The position numbers and the translations under genes were made by a program. Under the pieces are notes generated by a model. The model did not search any database, had not been told where the DNA came from, and saw nothing but the letters and a program-made list of their open reading frames with translations. Of a stretch of 64,000 nt of DNA, positions 1-9,709 are shown one piece after another. Position 1 is the first letter of the stretch, and the number at the start of each line of letters is the position of its first letter. Origin of the DNA: UBA7662 sp943369355 (lineage in GTDB: Bacteria > Bacteroidota > Bacteroidia > UBA7662); the NCBI GenBank assembly GCA_943369355.1, contig CALRMX020000009.1, forward strand, positions 1-64,000, in the 5' to 3' direction.

Positions 1-2727
1 TTTGGCATTATGGCGCAAGGTTTGGCGCCAAGTACGAGTGGTACAGCCGATTCACTCAGAAATCTGACGATAGATAACATCACGGTAGCAAGAGCATATT
101 ATGGCATCTATGTACGCGGTAATGCCACGAATTTGAGTTCGAATGTTACAATTACGAACAACAGCATCGGTTCGTTGGATACGGTCAATTTTGTGATATT
201 CCGTGGTATTGATGTACAGAATATTGTGAATGCGAATATCAGCCGAAACACAATTTTCAATTTGGTAAGTTCAACGGCTACCACTCAGGCAGCCATTGAA
301 GTGGGTGGAACAGCATTACGAAACAACCGCATTAATCGTAACTTGATATGGGGCATCAAGAACCTGAATACAGGTGGTTGGGGTGCTTATGGTATCAATG
401 TGTTGTCGGGTGATTCGGTCGTTATCGACAACAACGTGATGTATGACATACGTACAGTTAACTATTCAACTACCAGCCAATCTTTCAACCCATTTGGTAT
501 TCGTTTAGCAGGTGGCTTAGCCCATCGGGTACACTACAACAGCGTGTATTTGTATGGCAACTTAACCAACACCAATACAACCACGGGCTCTTCGGGAGCG
601 GCGTTTGGTATAGCTGCGGCCGCGGTTACAGGGGATGTTCGTAACAACATTTTTGCAAACACGACTACTTCGGTAACGGCTGCCAGTTTGCACAATGCTA
701 TTTGGGTTTTGGCTGGATATAGCTTTGCAAACCTAACCTTAAACAATAATGCCTATCACGTAGATACCAGTGCACAGAATGCGGTAGGTAGAATTGGTAC
801 AACAGGTACAGGAGTAGCGTACACCACGGTGGCAGACTGGAAGCTGGTATCGTCGGTAGGCAATCCGAACAACGATAACCTCTCCGTTCCACCGGTTGGA
901 AGAACAATTCCTCCGTATGTGTCCTTGACCAACCTGAATATCCCTGCAGGAACTACAACAGGAATTGAATCAGGTGCACAGGCAATTGCCGCTTTGGGTA
1001 CGCCTAATACCGACTTTACCGGAGCTAACCGTCCGGGTGGTACAGGTACAGCACCTGACATGGGGGCTTATGAGTTCAATGGAGTGGCTTTACCTGATAT
1101 CTTCCCGCCAACCATCGACTCTGTTCAAATCACACCGCGTACCGACCAATGCGTAACTACAGCACGTGCAGTTACAGTATTTGCTCGTGACAATAACGGG
1201 GGTAGAGGCATCGATTCGGTTTGGATTAGCTATTCGATAGATAGCATTATGCAACCACGAATCGTGTTGACTAGAACATCCGGAACTGCTGCTAACGGGG
1301 TATGGACAGGTACTTTGCCTGCTGCTCCAGCACCAGCCAGAACTATACGTGCACAGGTGATAGCTAGAGATTCGCTTGCCAACTTTTCAACTGCAGTAAA
1401 TTTAGGTACTTACAAAGACGACTACATTGTAGTATCAGCAGGCAACGATACCACCATTTTGGCAGGCGATTCAGCCATTTTGAGATCGGCTGTATCGTTT
1501 GGTGCGAGCGGCTTCTTGGGCGACCCAACACTAGCGGCAACTACCAACTGTGCAGGTGGCTTTATGTTTGATTTAAGGGCTGTTCGCGGTTCACTGTTTA
1601 TTACTGGTTTTGATTTGTTACCAAACAATGTAGGCGCCCAAACAGTGAACGTATTCTATAGAATCGGTGGAGTTGCTGGTTTTCAAGCAAATCAGGCTGC
1701 TTGGATATCTGCAGGTAGCTATAACATCACAGCACCAAGTAATACCGCACCGTTCTTCTTGCCAATAAATGGTTTTACGATACCAGCAGGCGCAACGGTA
1801 GGTGTTTATCTGCAGTACCATAGCAGATATGCCACTGGTTCAACGAACCTCTCTAATGCTGACTTAACAGTTACTAATGGAGAAGGCATGTGTACGAACT
1901 GGACTGTATGCTGCTCGCCTAGAAGTTGGGTGGGAAGGGTGTATTACGGTTCACCAATTACCTATAGCTGGAGAAATATGACGGGAACAACAATTGGTAT
2001 TGGTGATTCTATCGTAGTTCGACCAACAGTTACTACTTCTTACATTTTAGTTGCCACTGATTCGGTTTGTACCAAATTTGATACAGTCGTGGTTAACGTA
2101 AACCCTCTAATCCAGAATCCAGACATTGGTGTGAGCCGAATTATTAGCCCTGTTGCTAATAGCAATCACAACGGTAGCCAGCCAGTTCAGGTGACTGTTA
2201 TGATTAAAAACTATGGTCCCGTAGCAGTAAGCGGTTTCGATGTAGAGTATCGCGCTAACGGAGGTACTTCAATCGTAACCAACTCCATCACAGCTACGAT
2301 ACAGCCTGGTGATTCGTTGCAACATACTTTCACCGTAGCATGGACTCCGACTTCTGCAGGTATAGTTACCCTTTGTGCAAATACAACTGGTCTTCCAAAT
2401 GAGCTGGTTCGTTCGAACGATACCGCATGTGTCACGGTGAATTCGACCATTAGTTTAGAAGAGCTAGCACTGAATAATCGGTTGATTGGCAACGTCTATC
2501 CGAACCCAGCAACGACAGAGGTAAACTTCGAGTTTAATGAGTTCACAGGCATAGGTACCTTGGAGGTCCTCGACCAGCTTGGCAGAGTTATCGCTCAAGT
2601 GGAATTAAATCGGAATAACCAAGCGTCGTATACGTTGAAAACAGAAGATTGGTCGGCAGGCATGTACAGTTATCGACTTACGACCGCTACTCAAATTCAA
2701 ACGGGTAAGCTGGTAATTCGGAAATAA
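1..2727 (+). CDS. Secreted beta-helix protein with T9SS sorting domain (5' end outside window)
   Basis: The frame is open from base 1, so the window begins inside the gene and the first in-window Met at 10 is probably not the true start. The first ~300 residues are rich in N, T and V with repeating NN-x-I / I-x-NN turns, typical of right-handed parallel beta-helix (pectate-lyase-like) repeats. Middle segments look like Ig/CARDB-type beta domains. The C-terminus, about the last 80 residues, has the type IX secretion sorting-domain pattern: VYPNPATTEVNFEF, then a G-rich turn and a terminal GKLVIRK. The protein is therefore expected to be exported by Sec, passed through T9SS, and attached to or released from the cell surface. 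Substrate or adhesion role is unknown. A strong terminator follows 24 nt downstream. Confidence 0.85.
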   Translation, partial: FGIMAQGLAPSTSGTADSLRNLTIDNITVARAYYGIYVRGNATNLSSNVTITNNSIGSLDTVNFVIFRGIDVQNIVNANISRNTIFNLVSSTATTQAAIEVGGTALRNNRINRNLIWGIKNLNTGGWGAYGINVLSGDSVVIDNNVMYDIRTVNYSTTSQSFNPFGIRLAGGLAHRVHYNSVYLYGNLTNTNTTTGSSGAAFGIAAAAVTGDVRNNIFANTTTSVTAASLHNAIWVLAGYSFANLTLNNNAYHVDTSAQNAVGRIGTTGTGVAYTTVADWKLVSSVGNPNNDNLSVPPVGRTIPPYVSLTNLNIPAGTTTGIESGAQAIAALGTPNTDFTGANRPGGTGTAPDMGAYEFNGVALPDIFPPTIDSVQITPRTDQCVTTARAVTVFARDNNGGRGIDSVWISYSIDSIMQPRIVLTRTSGTAANGVWTGTLPAAPAPARTIRAQVIARDSLANFSTAVNLGTYKDDYIVVSAGNDTTILAGDSAILRSAVSFGASGFLGDPTLAATTNCAGGFMFDLRAVRGSLFITGFDLLPNNVGAQTVNVFYRIGGVAGFQANQAAWISAGSYNITAPSNTAPFFLPINGFTIPAGATVGVYLQYHSRYATGSTNLSNADLTVTNGEGMCTNWTVCCSPRSWVGRVYYGSPITYSWRNMTGTTIGIGDSIVVRPTVTTSYILVATDSVCTKFDTVVVNVNPLIQNPDIGVSRIISPVANSNHNGSQPVQVTVMIKNYGPVAVSGFDVEYRANGGTSIVTNSITATIQPGDSLQHTFTVAWTPTSAGIVTLCANTTGLPNELVRSNDTACVTVNSTISLEELALNNRLIGNVYPNPATTEVNFEFNEFTGIGTLEVLDQLGRVIAQVELNRNNQASYTLKTEDWSAGMYSYRLTTATQIQTGKLVIRK

Positions 2728-2750
2728 GCTTACTTCTCCTGCTTAATTTA

Positions 2751-2783
2751 AGCCATCCGTCAAACGACGGATGGCTTTTTTTT
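2751..2783 (+). terminator. Intrinsic terminator after the beta-helix gene
   Basis: A perfect 10-bp stem (AGCCATCCGT / ACGGATGGCT) with a 6-nt loop is followed by a run of eight T. It lies just after the stop codon of the beta-helix gene. Confidence 0.9.
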
Positions 2784-2901
2784 AGGCTTCACATATAGAA
2801 AATGATCCTATATGACAAAAATGTGACGTAAATTTTAAATCTAGGTGAAACATAGTTGCAAGAAGAGGGTTGTTGTTGCTATCATTTAAAAACAACCCAC
2901 T

Positions 2902-3852
2902 ATGTTTAAAAAATTGTTCCTTGTGGCCGCTGTTGCCACCTCATTCTTGTTTACAGCATGTAACGAAGATGAAACTACAACACCAACTCCAGTAACTCCT
3001 ACGGTTGGAAGTATAGTACAAGTAGCCTAAGGCGATACAAGCTTCACCTGGCTGGTAAATGCCGTAGTACGTGCAGGACTTGCCGAAACTTTAAGTAATC
3101 CTGGTACCTACACCGTATTTGCACCAACCAATAACGCCTTCAGAGCGTCGGGGGTCGATGAAGCATTATTGACCACAGGATTAACTGTTGAAGAGCTCAA
3201 AGAAGTATTATTGTATCACGTTTTGGGCGTAAAAGCTGAAGCCGCTCAGGTGACTACTGGTTATTTTAATACATTGGCCGACGGACCAGTTGCAGCTTCC
3301 AAATTGTCTATGTACATCAACAAAGGTACTGGTGTGAAAATCAATGGTTCTGTGAATGTCGTGCGCACCGATATCCAAGCCAATAACGGAGTAATTCACG
3401 TAATCGACAGCGTGATTTTCCCAGCCGATATGGCTACGTTGGCCGCCGCTAACGCTAATCTTTCTACCGTGGTAGGTGCGGCAGTAGCAACTGGAGTAGT
3501 GGATGCACTCATTTTCGATCCGATGGCAGCAAATGAATTAACCTTATTTGCTCCTCTCAATAGCGCTTTCACTACGAGCGGCTTAGATTTATCGACTTTT
3601 ACCACAACCCAACTTACCGATGTATTGTTGTACCATGCAGTTGATGGCAACGTACGTTCGTCACAAGTAACGAGTGGTACTGTCCCCACATTGAATACCA
3701 ATGCTTCGTTGAACATTCAGGTAGCTGGTGGTGTCATCACCATTAATCCAGGCATGGGCAACATCAACAACGCTCGGGTACAAACCGCCGATATTCAAGC
3801 GATAAATGGTGTAATCCATATCATCGACCGCTTACTCGTGCCTTCTAACTAA
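2902..3852 (+). pseudogene. Fasciclin (FAS1) repeat lipoprotein interrupted by an in-frame TAA
   Basis: Reading from the ATG at 2902 gives a lipoprotein signal peptide (MFKKLFLVAAVATSFLFTAC, lipobox ending at Cys20) and a Thr/Pro linker. TAA at 3028-3030 then stops the frame. The same frame continues without a shift to TAA at 3850-3852, encoding two FAS1 domains. The first carries TYTVFAPTNNAF just downstream of the stop, and the second carries LTLFAPLNSAF. Both end in the typical IQA-NGVIHVID strand. A family member would read roughly IVQVAQGD...F here, so CAA to TAA is the simplest explanation. If read through, the product would be 316 residues, a normal two-FAS1 surface protein. It could be a genuine pseudogene, a sequencing error, or readthrough. 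Confidence 0.85.
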
Positions 3853-3873
3853 TTATTAAGTTCTGTTTGGTTT

Positions 3874-3903
3874 AGGGCTGACTCTTCGGGGCAGCCCTTT
3901 TTG
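3874..3903 (+). terminator. Intrinsic terminator after the fasciclin gene
   Basis: The stem AGGGCTG / CAGCCCT with an 11-nt loop is followed by TTTTTGTTTT. It sits 21 nt after the fasciclin stop. Confidence 0.8.
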
Positions 3904-3979
3904 TTTTATCAGTTGGTCATTATAGCAATTTACTGAGGCCTTTTTTAATATATTCGGCTATTCAATATAAATCTGACCT

Positions 3980-5695
3980 ATGGACAAAACTGTGAAAAAA
4001 GGACATCCAACTGGACTTTGGTACTTGTTTGCTACCGAAATGTGGGAACGTTTCGGCTATTACCTCATGCTGGGCATATTTTCGTTGTACATGCTCGACG
4101 GTTGGAACAACGGAGGGATGGGTTTCGACGCGATTAAAAAGTCGGATATTTATGGTACATACCTCGGTTTAGTGTACCTCACGCCATTTATTGGAGGGTT
4201 AATTGCCGACCGTATTTTGGGATACCGCAAAGCGATTATTCTTGGCGGCTTGTCGATGGCAACTGGCTATTTTCTCTTGTCTATTCACGATGTAACCTCA
4301 TTTTACGCCGGTTTATTATTTGTGATTTTGGGAAATGGATTCTTTAAACCCAATATTTCTACGTTGGTCGGTAATCTTTACAGCGACGACGACATGAAGG
4401 ACAAAAAAGATGCAGGCTACAACATCTTTTACATGGGAATAAACATCGGAGCGTTCATCTGCAATTTTGTTGCTGCCTATATGCGCATCAATTACGGTTG
4501 GGGCTATGCCTTTGCCGCAGCTGGAGTAGGTATGCTACTTGGCGTAGTTATCTTTTTATTGGGCACCAAACACATCAAACATGTAGATGTGATTAAGCCT
4601 GTAAAGGACGGTGATATGCCTACTTCGCGCATCTTAATGATGACTGTAGTGCCCATGTTCATTTTTGGCATCATAGGGTATATGCTCCCAGGAAATTTTC
4701 TCGGAACCGACACCAACGACGCCTTTATCATAGGTTGTTTGCCGGTAATCGCGTTTTTCGTGTATCTGGCATTTAAATCGGAAGCCAAAGAAAGCCGTGC
4801 AATCAAAGCCCTTTTGGCGGTATTCACCTGCGTCATTCTTTTCTTTGCCATTTTCCACCAGAATGGCGATGCGCTTACGGTTTGGGCAGAAGACCATACC
4901 GATAGGCAGATGTCGGAAGGGGTTGCAGCGGTAGCCGATAAGGTGGGCATGGCTCAAGTTGTGGTTAATAACGAGATTGTAGCTGCTCCTCAGGCTACTT
5001 TTGATTCTACAATTGCAGCCATGCGCGCACAAGAAGAGGGTATGCCCGCTGTAACGGCAGAGGAGCTTAAGGCAAAGGCTGCCTACGGAAGCAGCATTGG
5101 CCAGCTTGAAAAGTCGCGCAAATACTTCGCAACCCTGCCCGCCGATCAAATTCCAGCCCAAGGACAAGATTTAAAATTGTATTCTACCGAATTGTATCAA
5201 TCTATTAACCCGTTTTGGGTAGTAGTGCTCACACCGGTGATAGTAGGGATCTTTGGCCTAATGCGCCGCCGTAACCGTGAACCGAGTACGCCTTCTAAAA
5301 TTGCAATAGGACTGGTAATTACAGCTTTGTCGGCATTGGTCATGGTGGGTGCCGTTTTAGCAACCAATAATCTGAGTCTAAAAGCAGGCTCTATGTGGCT
5401 ACTTGCGTCGTATGGTGTAATCACTATTGGGGAGCTTTGCCTTTCTCCCATGGGCTTGTCGCTAGTTTCAAAACTGTCACCTCCCCGAATTACGGCCTTG
5501 ATGATGGGTGGTTTCTTTTTGGCCATTTCGGTGGGCAATAAGCTCTCGGGGATGCTTTCAGGACTTTGGGAAGGTATAGAGCAAAAAGAAAATTTCTTCT
5601 ACCTCAACTTCGGTCTAGTAATGGGAGCTGCCTTGGTGATGATACTCATGCTCAAATGGCTCAACGGCGTGATGCGTGAAAATAATGTGAAATAA
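3980..5695 (+). CDS. POT/PTR2 family proton-coupled di/tripeptide transporter
   Basis: This 571-aa MFS protein has the POT hallmark ExxERFxYY as EMWERFGYY (about residues 18-26), followed by 12-14 predicted hydrophobic segments. It also has the PTR2 signature FYMGINIGAF near residue 155. The protein should sit in the inner membrane and import small peptides with protons. An unusual ~100-residue hydrophilic stretch (roughly 302-405) separates the FAIFHQNGDAL helix from QSINPFWVVVLTP; this extension is absent from the second transporter next door. A possible promoter (-7-like TATATTCG at 3949-3956) precedes the ATG by 24 nt. It has its own terminator downstream, so it may be transcribed independently of the next gene. 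Confidence 0.92.
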   Translation: MDKTVKKGHPTGLWYLFATEMWERFGYYLMLGIFSLYMLDGWNNGGMGFDAIKKSDIYGTYLGLVYLTPFIGGLIADRILGYRKAIILGGLSMATGYFLLSIHDVTSFYAGLLFVILGNGFFKPNISTLVGNLYSDDDMKDKKDAGYNIFYMGINIGAFICNFVAAYMRINYGWGYAFAAAGVGMLLGVVIFLLGTKHIKHVDVIKPVKDGDMPTSRILMMTVVPMFIFGIIGYMLPGNFLGTDTNDAFIIGCLPVIAFFVYLAFKSEAKESRAIKALLAVFTCVILFFAIFHQNGDALTVWAEDHTDRQMSEGVAAVADKVGMAQVVVNNEIVAAPQATFDSTIAAMRAQEEGMPAVTAEELKAKAAYGSSIGQLEKSRKYFATLPADQIPAQGQDLKLYSTELYQSINPFWVVVLTPVIVGIFGLMRRRNREPSTPSKIAIGLVITALSALVMVGAVLATNNLSLKAGSMWLLASYGVITIGELCLSPMGLSLVSKLSPPRITALMMGGFFLAISVGNKLSGMLSGLWEGIEQKENFFYLNFGLVMGAALVMILMLKWLNGVMRENNVK

Positions 5696-5715
5696 AAAGA
5701 GATTGATGAATAACA

Positions 5716-5742
5716 AACCCTCGCTTAATCGAGGGTTTTTTT
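5716..5742 (+). terminator. Intrinsic terminator between the two POT genes
   Basis: The stem AACCCTCG / CGAGGGTT with a 6-nt loop runs into a T tract. It separates the two tandem transporter genes. Confidence 0.85.
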
Positions 5743-5768
5743 CATTTTAGCTATTCAAATTAGCAACG

Positions 5769-7292
5769 ATGCAATTAGAAAACATACAAAACTTCGAGGG
5801 TAAATACCCGAAACAACTCTGGTACCTCTTCCTTTCGGAAATGTGGGAGCGATTTAGCTTTTACGGAATGCGCGGCATGCTCACCTTTTTTATGGTGAAT
5901 CAACTTTTTATGGACGAAAAGGCTGCCAATTTGCAATATGGCGCAACGCAGGCTTTCGTGTATGCATTTACCTTCATCGGTGGACTTTTTGCCGACAAAA
6001 TCTTAGGCTTTCGCAAATCACTCTTCTGGGGTGGCTTGCTCATGATTACGGGTAGTTTAATTTTATCGGTCGATCCTCAAAAGTTCTTCTTCTTAGGAAT
6101 AAGTTTTAATGTGATTGGCACAGGTTTCTTTAAGCCAAATATTTCTACCATGGTGGGCGCATTGTACAAAGCAGGCGACCCACGCCGAGATGCAGGTTTT
6201 TCCCTGTTTTATTCGGGCATCAACCTCGGTGCTTTGTTAGGTGGATATGCGTGTATCGCCATTGGCAAAGGTAATATGCTCGCCGATTTAGTTCCCGAAG
6301 CGGCCAGATGGAATGTGGCCTTCGGCTTGGTAGCTGTTGTGATGACCATCAGCTTAATCACTTTTGTGTTCACCCGTAAAACGATGGGCCCAATAGGCTT
6401 ATCGCCATTTGAAACGGCTGCGCTATCCGATTCTTCTTTGACTGTTAACAAGAAGAAATGGCTAGAGTATGCCGTATACGCCGGTGCGCTTTTGTCGGTG
6501 CCACTTATCATCAAAATGGTATCGAATACCGTTTACACCGACTGGTTCATGTACATCATTGGCCCATTTAGTTTGGTATATCTGTTTTACGAAATGACTA
6601 AACACAAACTCGATGAGATCAAAAAGCTCATCGCTGCACTGCTGTTTATTCTTTTCTCGGTCATTTTCTGGGCCATCTTTGAACAAGCAGGCGGCTCGCT
6701 CAGCTTGTTTGCAGCCAATAATCTTAACGACAAACTACTTGGGGCCATCACCCTCGACCCAAATGGGGTGAATAATGCAGCCAATTCGTTGTTCGTGATC
6801 ATTTTTGCGCCGATTATTGGTCTGTTGTGGATAGCTATGGCGAAAAAGAAAATCGAACCCAATACCGTAGTGAAATTCGGCTTAGGCTTCATTTTTCTGG
6901 GCCTCGCTTTTTACACCTTTTTCTCAACCCGCTTTTTTGCCAGTGCGGCAGGTGTAGCTTCTCTCGATGTGTTCACCTTGGCCTACTTCATTGTTACCTT
7001 GGGTGAACTTTGTCTTTCGCCCATTGGCTTGTCGATAATGACCAAACTCTCGCCAGCGCGGTTACAAGGTTTGATGATGGGTATGTGGTTCTTGGCCAGC
7101 GCGTATGGGCAATACGTGGCTGGTTTGTTCGGTGCCAGCATCGTTTCGGATGTCGAAAATGCAACGGCTATGGATAAACTCATTTCCTATACAGAGGGGT
7201 ACAAACAATTCGCGCTTTATGCCGTGATTGCTGGCGTGGTACTCATAGCCATTTCGCCCATAATGCGTAAGTTGATGGGTGACGTAAAGTAA
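5769..7292 (+). CDS. POT/PTR2 family proton-coupled peptide transporter (second copy)
   Basis: This 507-aa POT transporter has EMWERFSFY at residues ~24-32 in place of ExxERFxYY, FYSGINLGAL in the PTR2 signature region, and FWAIFEQAGGSLSLFA, the canonical helix-7 motif of the family. It is a paralogue of the gene just upstream rather than a near-identical duplicate: its middle segment is of normal POT length and lacks the ~100-residue insertion of the first copy. Both likely feed peptides released by secreted peptidases into the cell, and a DPP IV-like peptidase is encoded convergently next to it. Inference: the two copies differ in substrate range. Confidence 0.92.
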   Translation: MQLENIQNFEGKYPKQLWYLFLSEMWERFSFYGMRGMLTFFMVNQLFMDEKAANLQYGATQAFVYAFTFIGGLFADKILGFRKSLFWGGLLMITGSLILSVDPQKFFFLGISFNVIGTGFFKPNISTMVGALYKAGDPRRDAGFSLFYSGINLGALLGGYACIAIGKGNMLADLVPEAARWNVAFGLVAVVMTISLITFVFTRKTMGPIGLSPFETAALSDSSLTVNKKKWLEYAVYAGALLSVPLIIKMVSNTVYTDWFMYIIGPFSLVYLFYEMTKHKLDEIKKLIAALLFILFSVIFWAIFEQAGGSLSLFAANNLNDKLLGAITLDPNGVNNAANSLFVIIFAPIIGLLWIAMAKKKIEPNTVVKFGLGFIFLGLAFYTFFSTRFFASAAGVASLDVFTLAYFIVTLGELCLSPIGLSIMTKLSPARLQGLMMGMWFLASAYGQYVAGLFGASIVSDVENATAMDKLISYTEGYKQFALYAVIAGVVLIAISPIMRKLMGDVK

Positions 7293-7309
7293 AAAATGCA
7301 CTTAAATAG

Positions 7310-7345
7310 AAAAGGGGGTATTTCGCTGGCGAAATACCCCCTTTT
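7310..7345. terminator. Bidirectional terminator between POT and DPP IV genes
   Basis: A near-perfect 17-bp inverted repeat (AAAAGGGGGTATTTCGC and its complement, 2-nt centre) is flanked by A and T runs. It serves the convergent transporter and peptidase genes on both strands. Confidence 0.9.
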
Positions 7346-7358
7346 ATTATGATTTGGC

Positions 7359-9578
7359 TTACTTCAGCTCTTTATCGAGGAAGTTGGTGATTTTGGTAAA
7401 CAACTGGAGTCGGGTAGTACCACCACCAATGCCGTGGTTTTTATCGGGATAGGCCATAAACTCAAATTGTTTGTTAGCCGCAACGAGTTTATCGACCATC
7501 ACCATGCTGTTCTGGAAGTGTACATTGTCGTCGGCCGTACCGTGTATCAACAAATAGCCTCCTTTGAGTTTATCGGCATGCGTTGAAGGACTGTTATCGT
7601 CGTAGCCCGATGCATTCTCCTGCGGGGTACGCATATAGCGTTCGGTGTATATGCTGTCGTAAAAACGCCAGTTGATTACCGGAGCAACTGCAACAGCTGC
7701 TTTGAATACATCAGCACCCTTCGTGATGGCCAAAGTGCTCATGTATCCACCGTAGCTCCAGCCGAATATGGCGATGTTCTTACCATCTACGTAAGCCAAA
7801 CTCGCCAGGTATTTTGCTGCGTCTATCTGGTCTTCGGTTTCATATTTACCCAATTGCTGATAGGTCACTTTTTTAAAGGCCGAACCACGATAACCGGTGC
7901 CACGGTTGTCGACCGATACCACGATATAGCCCTGCTGCACTAAATACTGAAACCACATATAGTTCTGACCAAACGATTCATCTACCGTTTGACTTCCTGG
8001 TCCTCCATAAACGAACATCAATACTGGATACTTCTTTTTGGCAACCATTTTTTCAGGCTTGAGCATATAGCCATTGAGCAACTCACCAGAACTGTTGGTG
8101 AAAGTGAAGAACTCTTTTTTGGCGAGTTTGTAACCTGCAAGGGTTTTCTTCAAATCGGCATTGTCCTGCACCATCCGTACTTCTGCACCGCTCTGGTCGT
8201 TGATAGTTACGGTAACCGGATTGTTTGCATCGGTGTGGTAGTTGATGTAGTGCGAAAAATCTCCACTAAAGGTGGCAGAGTTCTTACCTGCCTTGCTGCT
8301 TATTTTGGTTAGTTCACTACCATCGGTCTTCACTTTATACAACTCACGCGACATAGGGTTGGGGCTTGCTGCCTGGAAATAAACGGTACCGGTTTTTTGA
8401 TCTACACCATAAAAACTCGTCACATCCCAGTTGCCTTTGGTAATGGCTCCCAATAAGGCTCCGCTTAAATCGTAGAGGTAAAGATGATTGAATCCATTCC
8501 GTTCACTGCTCCAAATGAATTTTTTGCCGTCTTCCAGAAATGTCAGGTCGTCGGTAACATCAATCCATGCAATATCTGTCTCGGTAAGAATTACCCGCGT
8601 ACTCATGTCGCGTTGGTCAACCAAAACCAATTCCAACTTGTTTTGGTGGCGGTTCAAACGCTGAAACCAGGCAAAATTCACATCTTTTGTCCAGCCAGCA
8701 CGGGCAACGTATTCAATGCCTTCTCCAATCTCAACTTTGCGGGTGATTTTATTTTCGGTGTTGTACAAGTGCAAACTCACTTTGGCATTTTTCTCACCGG
8801 CTTTAGGGTATTTAAACTTGAAATTGGTAGGATAAAGCTGATCGTAAATGGGCATTAAAAATTCAGGCACTTCCCGTTCGTCGAACTTGTAGAAGAGGAT
8901 ACTTTTGCTGTCGGGCGACCAGAAAAAGGCTCTGGTAAATCCAAACTCTTCTTCGTAGACCCAATCGGTACCACCATTGATGATTTCATTTTGTTTGCCG
9001 TCGTAAGTGAATTGTTCTTCACGACCGCTCGCCAAATCGATAATGAATAGATTGTTGGCGCGCATAAACGCTACTTTTTTACCATCCGGAGAAAAAGTGG
9101 CGTAGGCTTGTTTACCATGGGGTGAAAGTGCCTTCAGTGTTTTCGTACGGGTATCGAAAACAAAGTTGTGCTCGCGGCTCGACCAACGGTAAATTTGCTC
9201 CTCATCGGTGCTTAGCAAGAACATACTTTCATCGGAATTGGGTGTATAACCGCCGAAACGTATGGGCTTGCTGCTGTCTTGCGGCGTGAGCCAAGCTCTT
9301 TTGATTAATGTGTCGATGGCTTTGCCGCTGGCGAAATCATATTTCACGAGCGCTTGTGCAGGTTGATATACGATAGAAGCGTAACTCTTACCGTCTTTCA
9401 AAGGATTTACTCCGTACAACGATTTACTGGCAAATTTGCCACTGGCAAAAATCTCGTTTAAGGTGAGCTCCTGACTTTTCGGCGTGCTAGCTGCTTTGGC
9501 TGGCGACTTGGTGTTCTGAGCCACCGTGCTTATTGAAAATCCAGACAGAAGGAGAGCAAGAAAAAAGAATTGTTTCAT
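7359..9578 (-). CDS. Prolyl dipeptidyl peptidase IV-like S9 serine peptidase
   Basis: This 739-aa protein begins with a Sec signal peptide (MKQFFFLALLLSGFSISTVAQ). The N-terminal half is the eight-bladed DPPIV_N propeller and includes DWVYEEEF at 205-212, whose glutamates bind the substrate N-terminus. The C-terminal peptidase domain has the nucleophile in GWSYGGYMS (Ser608), the acid in HGTADDNVHF (Asp683) and the base in PDKNHGI (His715). It should remove Xaa-Pro/Xaa-Ala dipeptides from peptides in the periplasm or at the surface. The neighbouring peptide transporters on the opposite strand suggest a shared role in peptide scavenging. A weak -7-like box, TAGTTTAG on the minus strand at 9598-9605, lies just upstream. 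Confidence 0.95.
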   Translation of the reverse strand: MKQFFFLALLLSGFSISTVAQNTKSPAKAASTPKSQELTLNEIFASGKFASKSLYGVNPLKDGKSYASIVYQPAQALVKYDFASGKAIDTLIKRAWLTPQDSSKPIRFGGYTPNSDESMFLLSTDEEQIYRWSSREHNFVFDTRTKTLKALSPHGKQAYATFSPDGKKVAFMRANNLFIIDLASGREEQFTYDGKQNEIINGGTDWVYEEEFGFTRAFFWSPDSKSILFYKFDEREVPEFLMPIYDQLYPTNFKFKYPKAGEKNAKVSLHLYNTENKITRKVEIGEGIEYVARAGWTKDVNFAWFQRLNRHQNKLELVLVDQRDMSTRVILTETDIAWIDVTDDLTFLEDGKKFIWSSERNGFNHLYLYDLSGALLGAITKGNWDVTSFYGVDQKTGTVYFQAASPNPMSRELYKVKTDGSELTKISSKAGKNSATFSGDFSHYINYHTDANNPVTVTINDQSGAEVRMVQDNADLKKTLAGYKLAKKEFFTFTNSSGELLNGYMLKPEKMVAKKKYPVLMFVYGGPGSQTVDESFGQNYMWFQYLVQQGYIVVSVDNRGTGYRGSAFKKVTYQQLGKYETEDQIDAAKYLASLAYVDGKNIAIFGWSYGGYMSTLAITKGADVFKAAVAVAPVINWRFYDSIYTERYMRTPQENASGYDDNSPSTHADKLKGGYLLIHGTADDNVHFQNSMVMVDKLVAANKQFEFMAYPDKNHGIGGGTTRLQLFTKITNFLDKELK

Positions 9579-9709
9579 GTGCGTGAATTCGAAAACGCTA
9601 AACTAAACAATTCATGCTACTTATTGGATGTTAAAGAAGCTTACTAGCTCGTGCTAAAATTGTGGATTACCAGTCGATTCGCTTAAGTACCTTGCAAAAC
9701 GCTTTTATT

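Noticed and set aside
2829..2836. TAAATTTT as a promoter for the fasciclin gene
   Set aside because: It is a 7/8 match 66 nt upstream with no supporting -33 element; too weak to annotate.
9662..9709. GTG extension of thyA by 16 residues
   Set aside because: Family members start at MKQY..., and the extension overlaps a possible -7 box.
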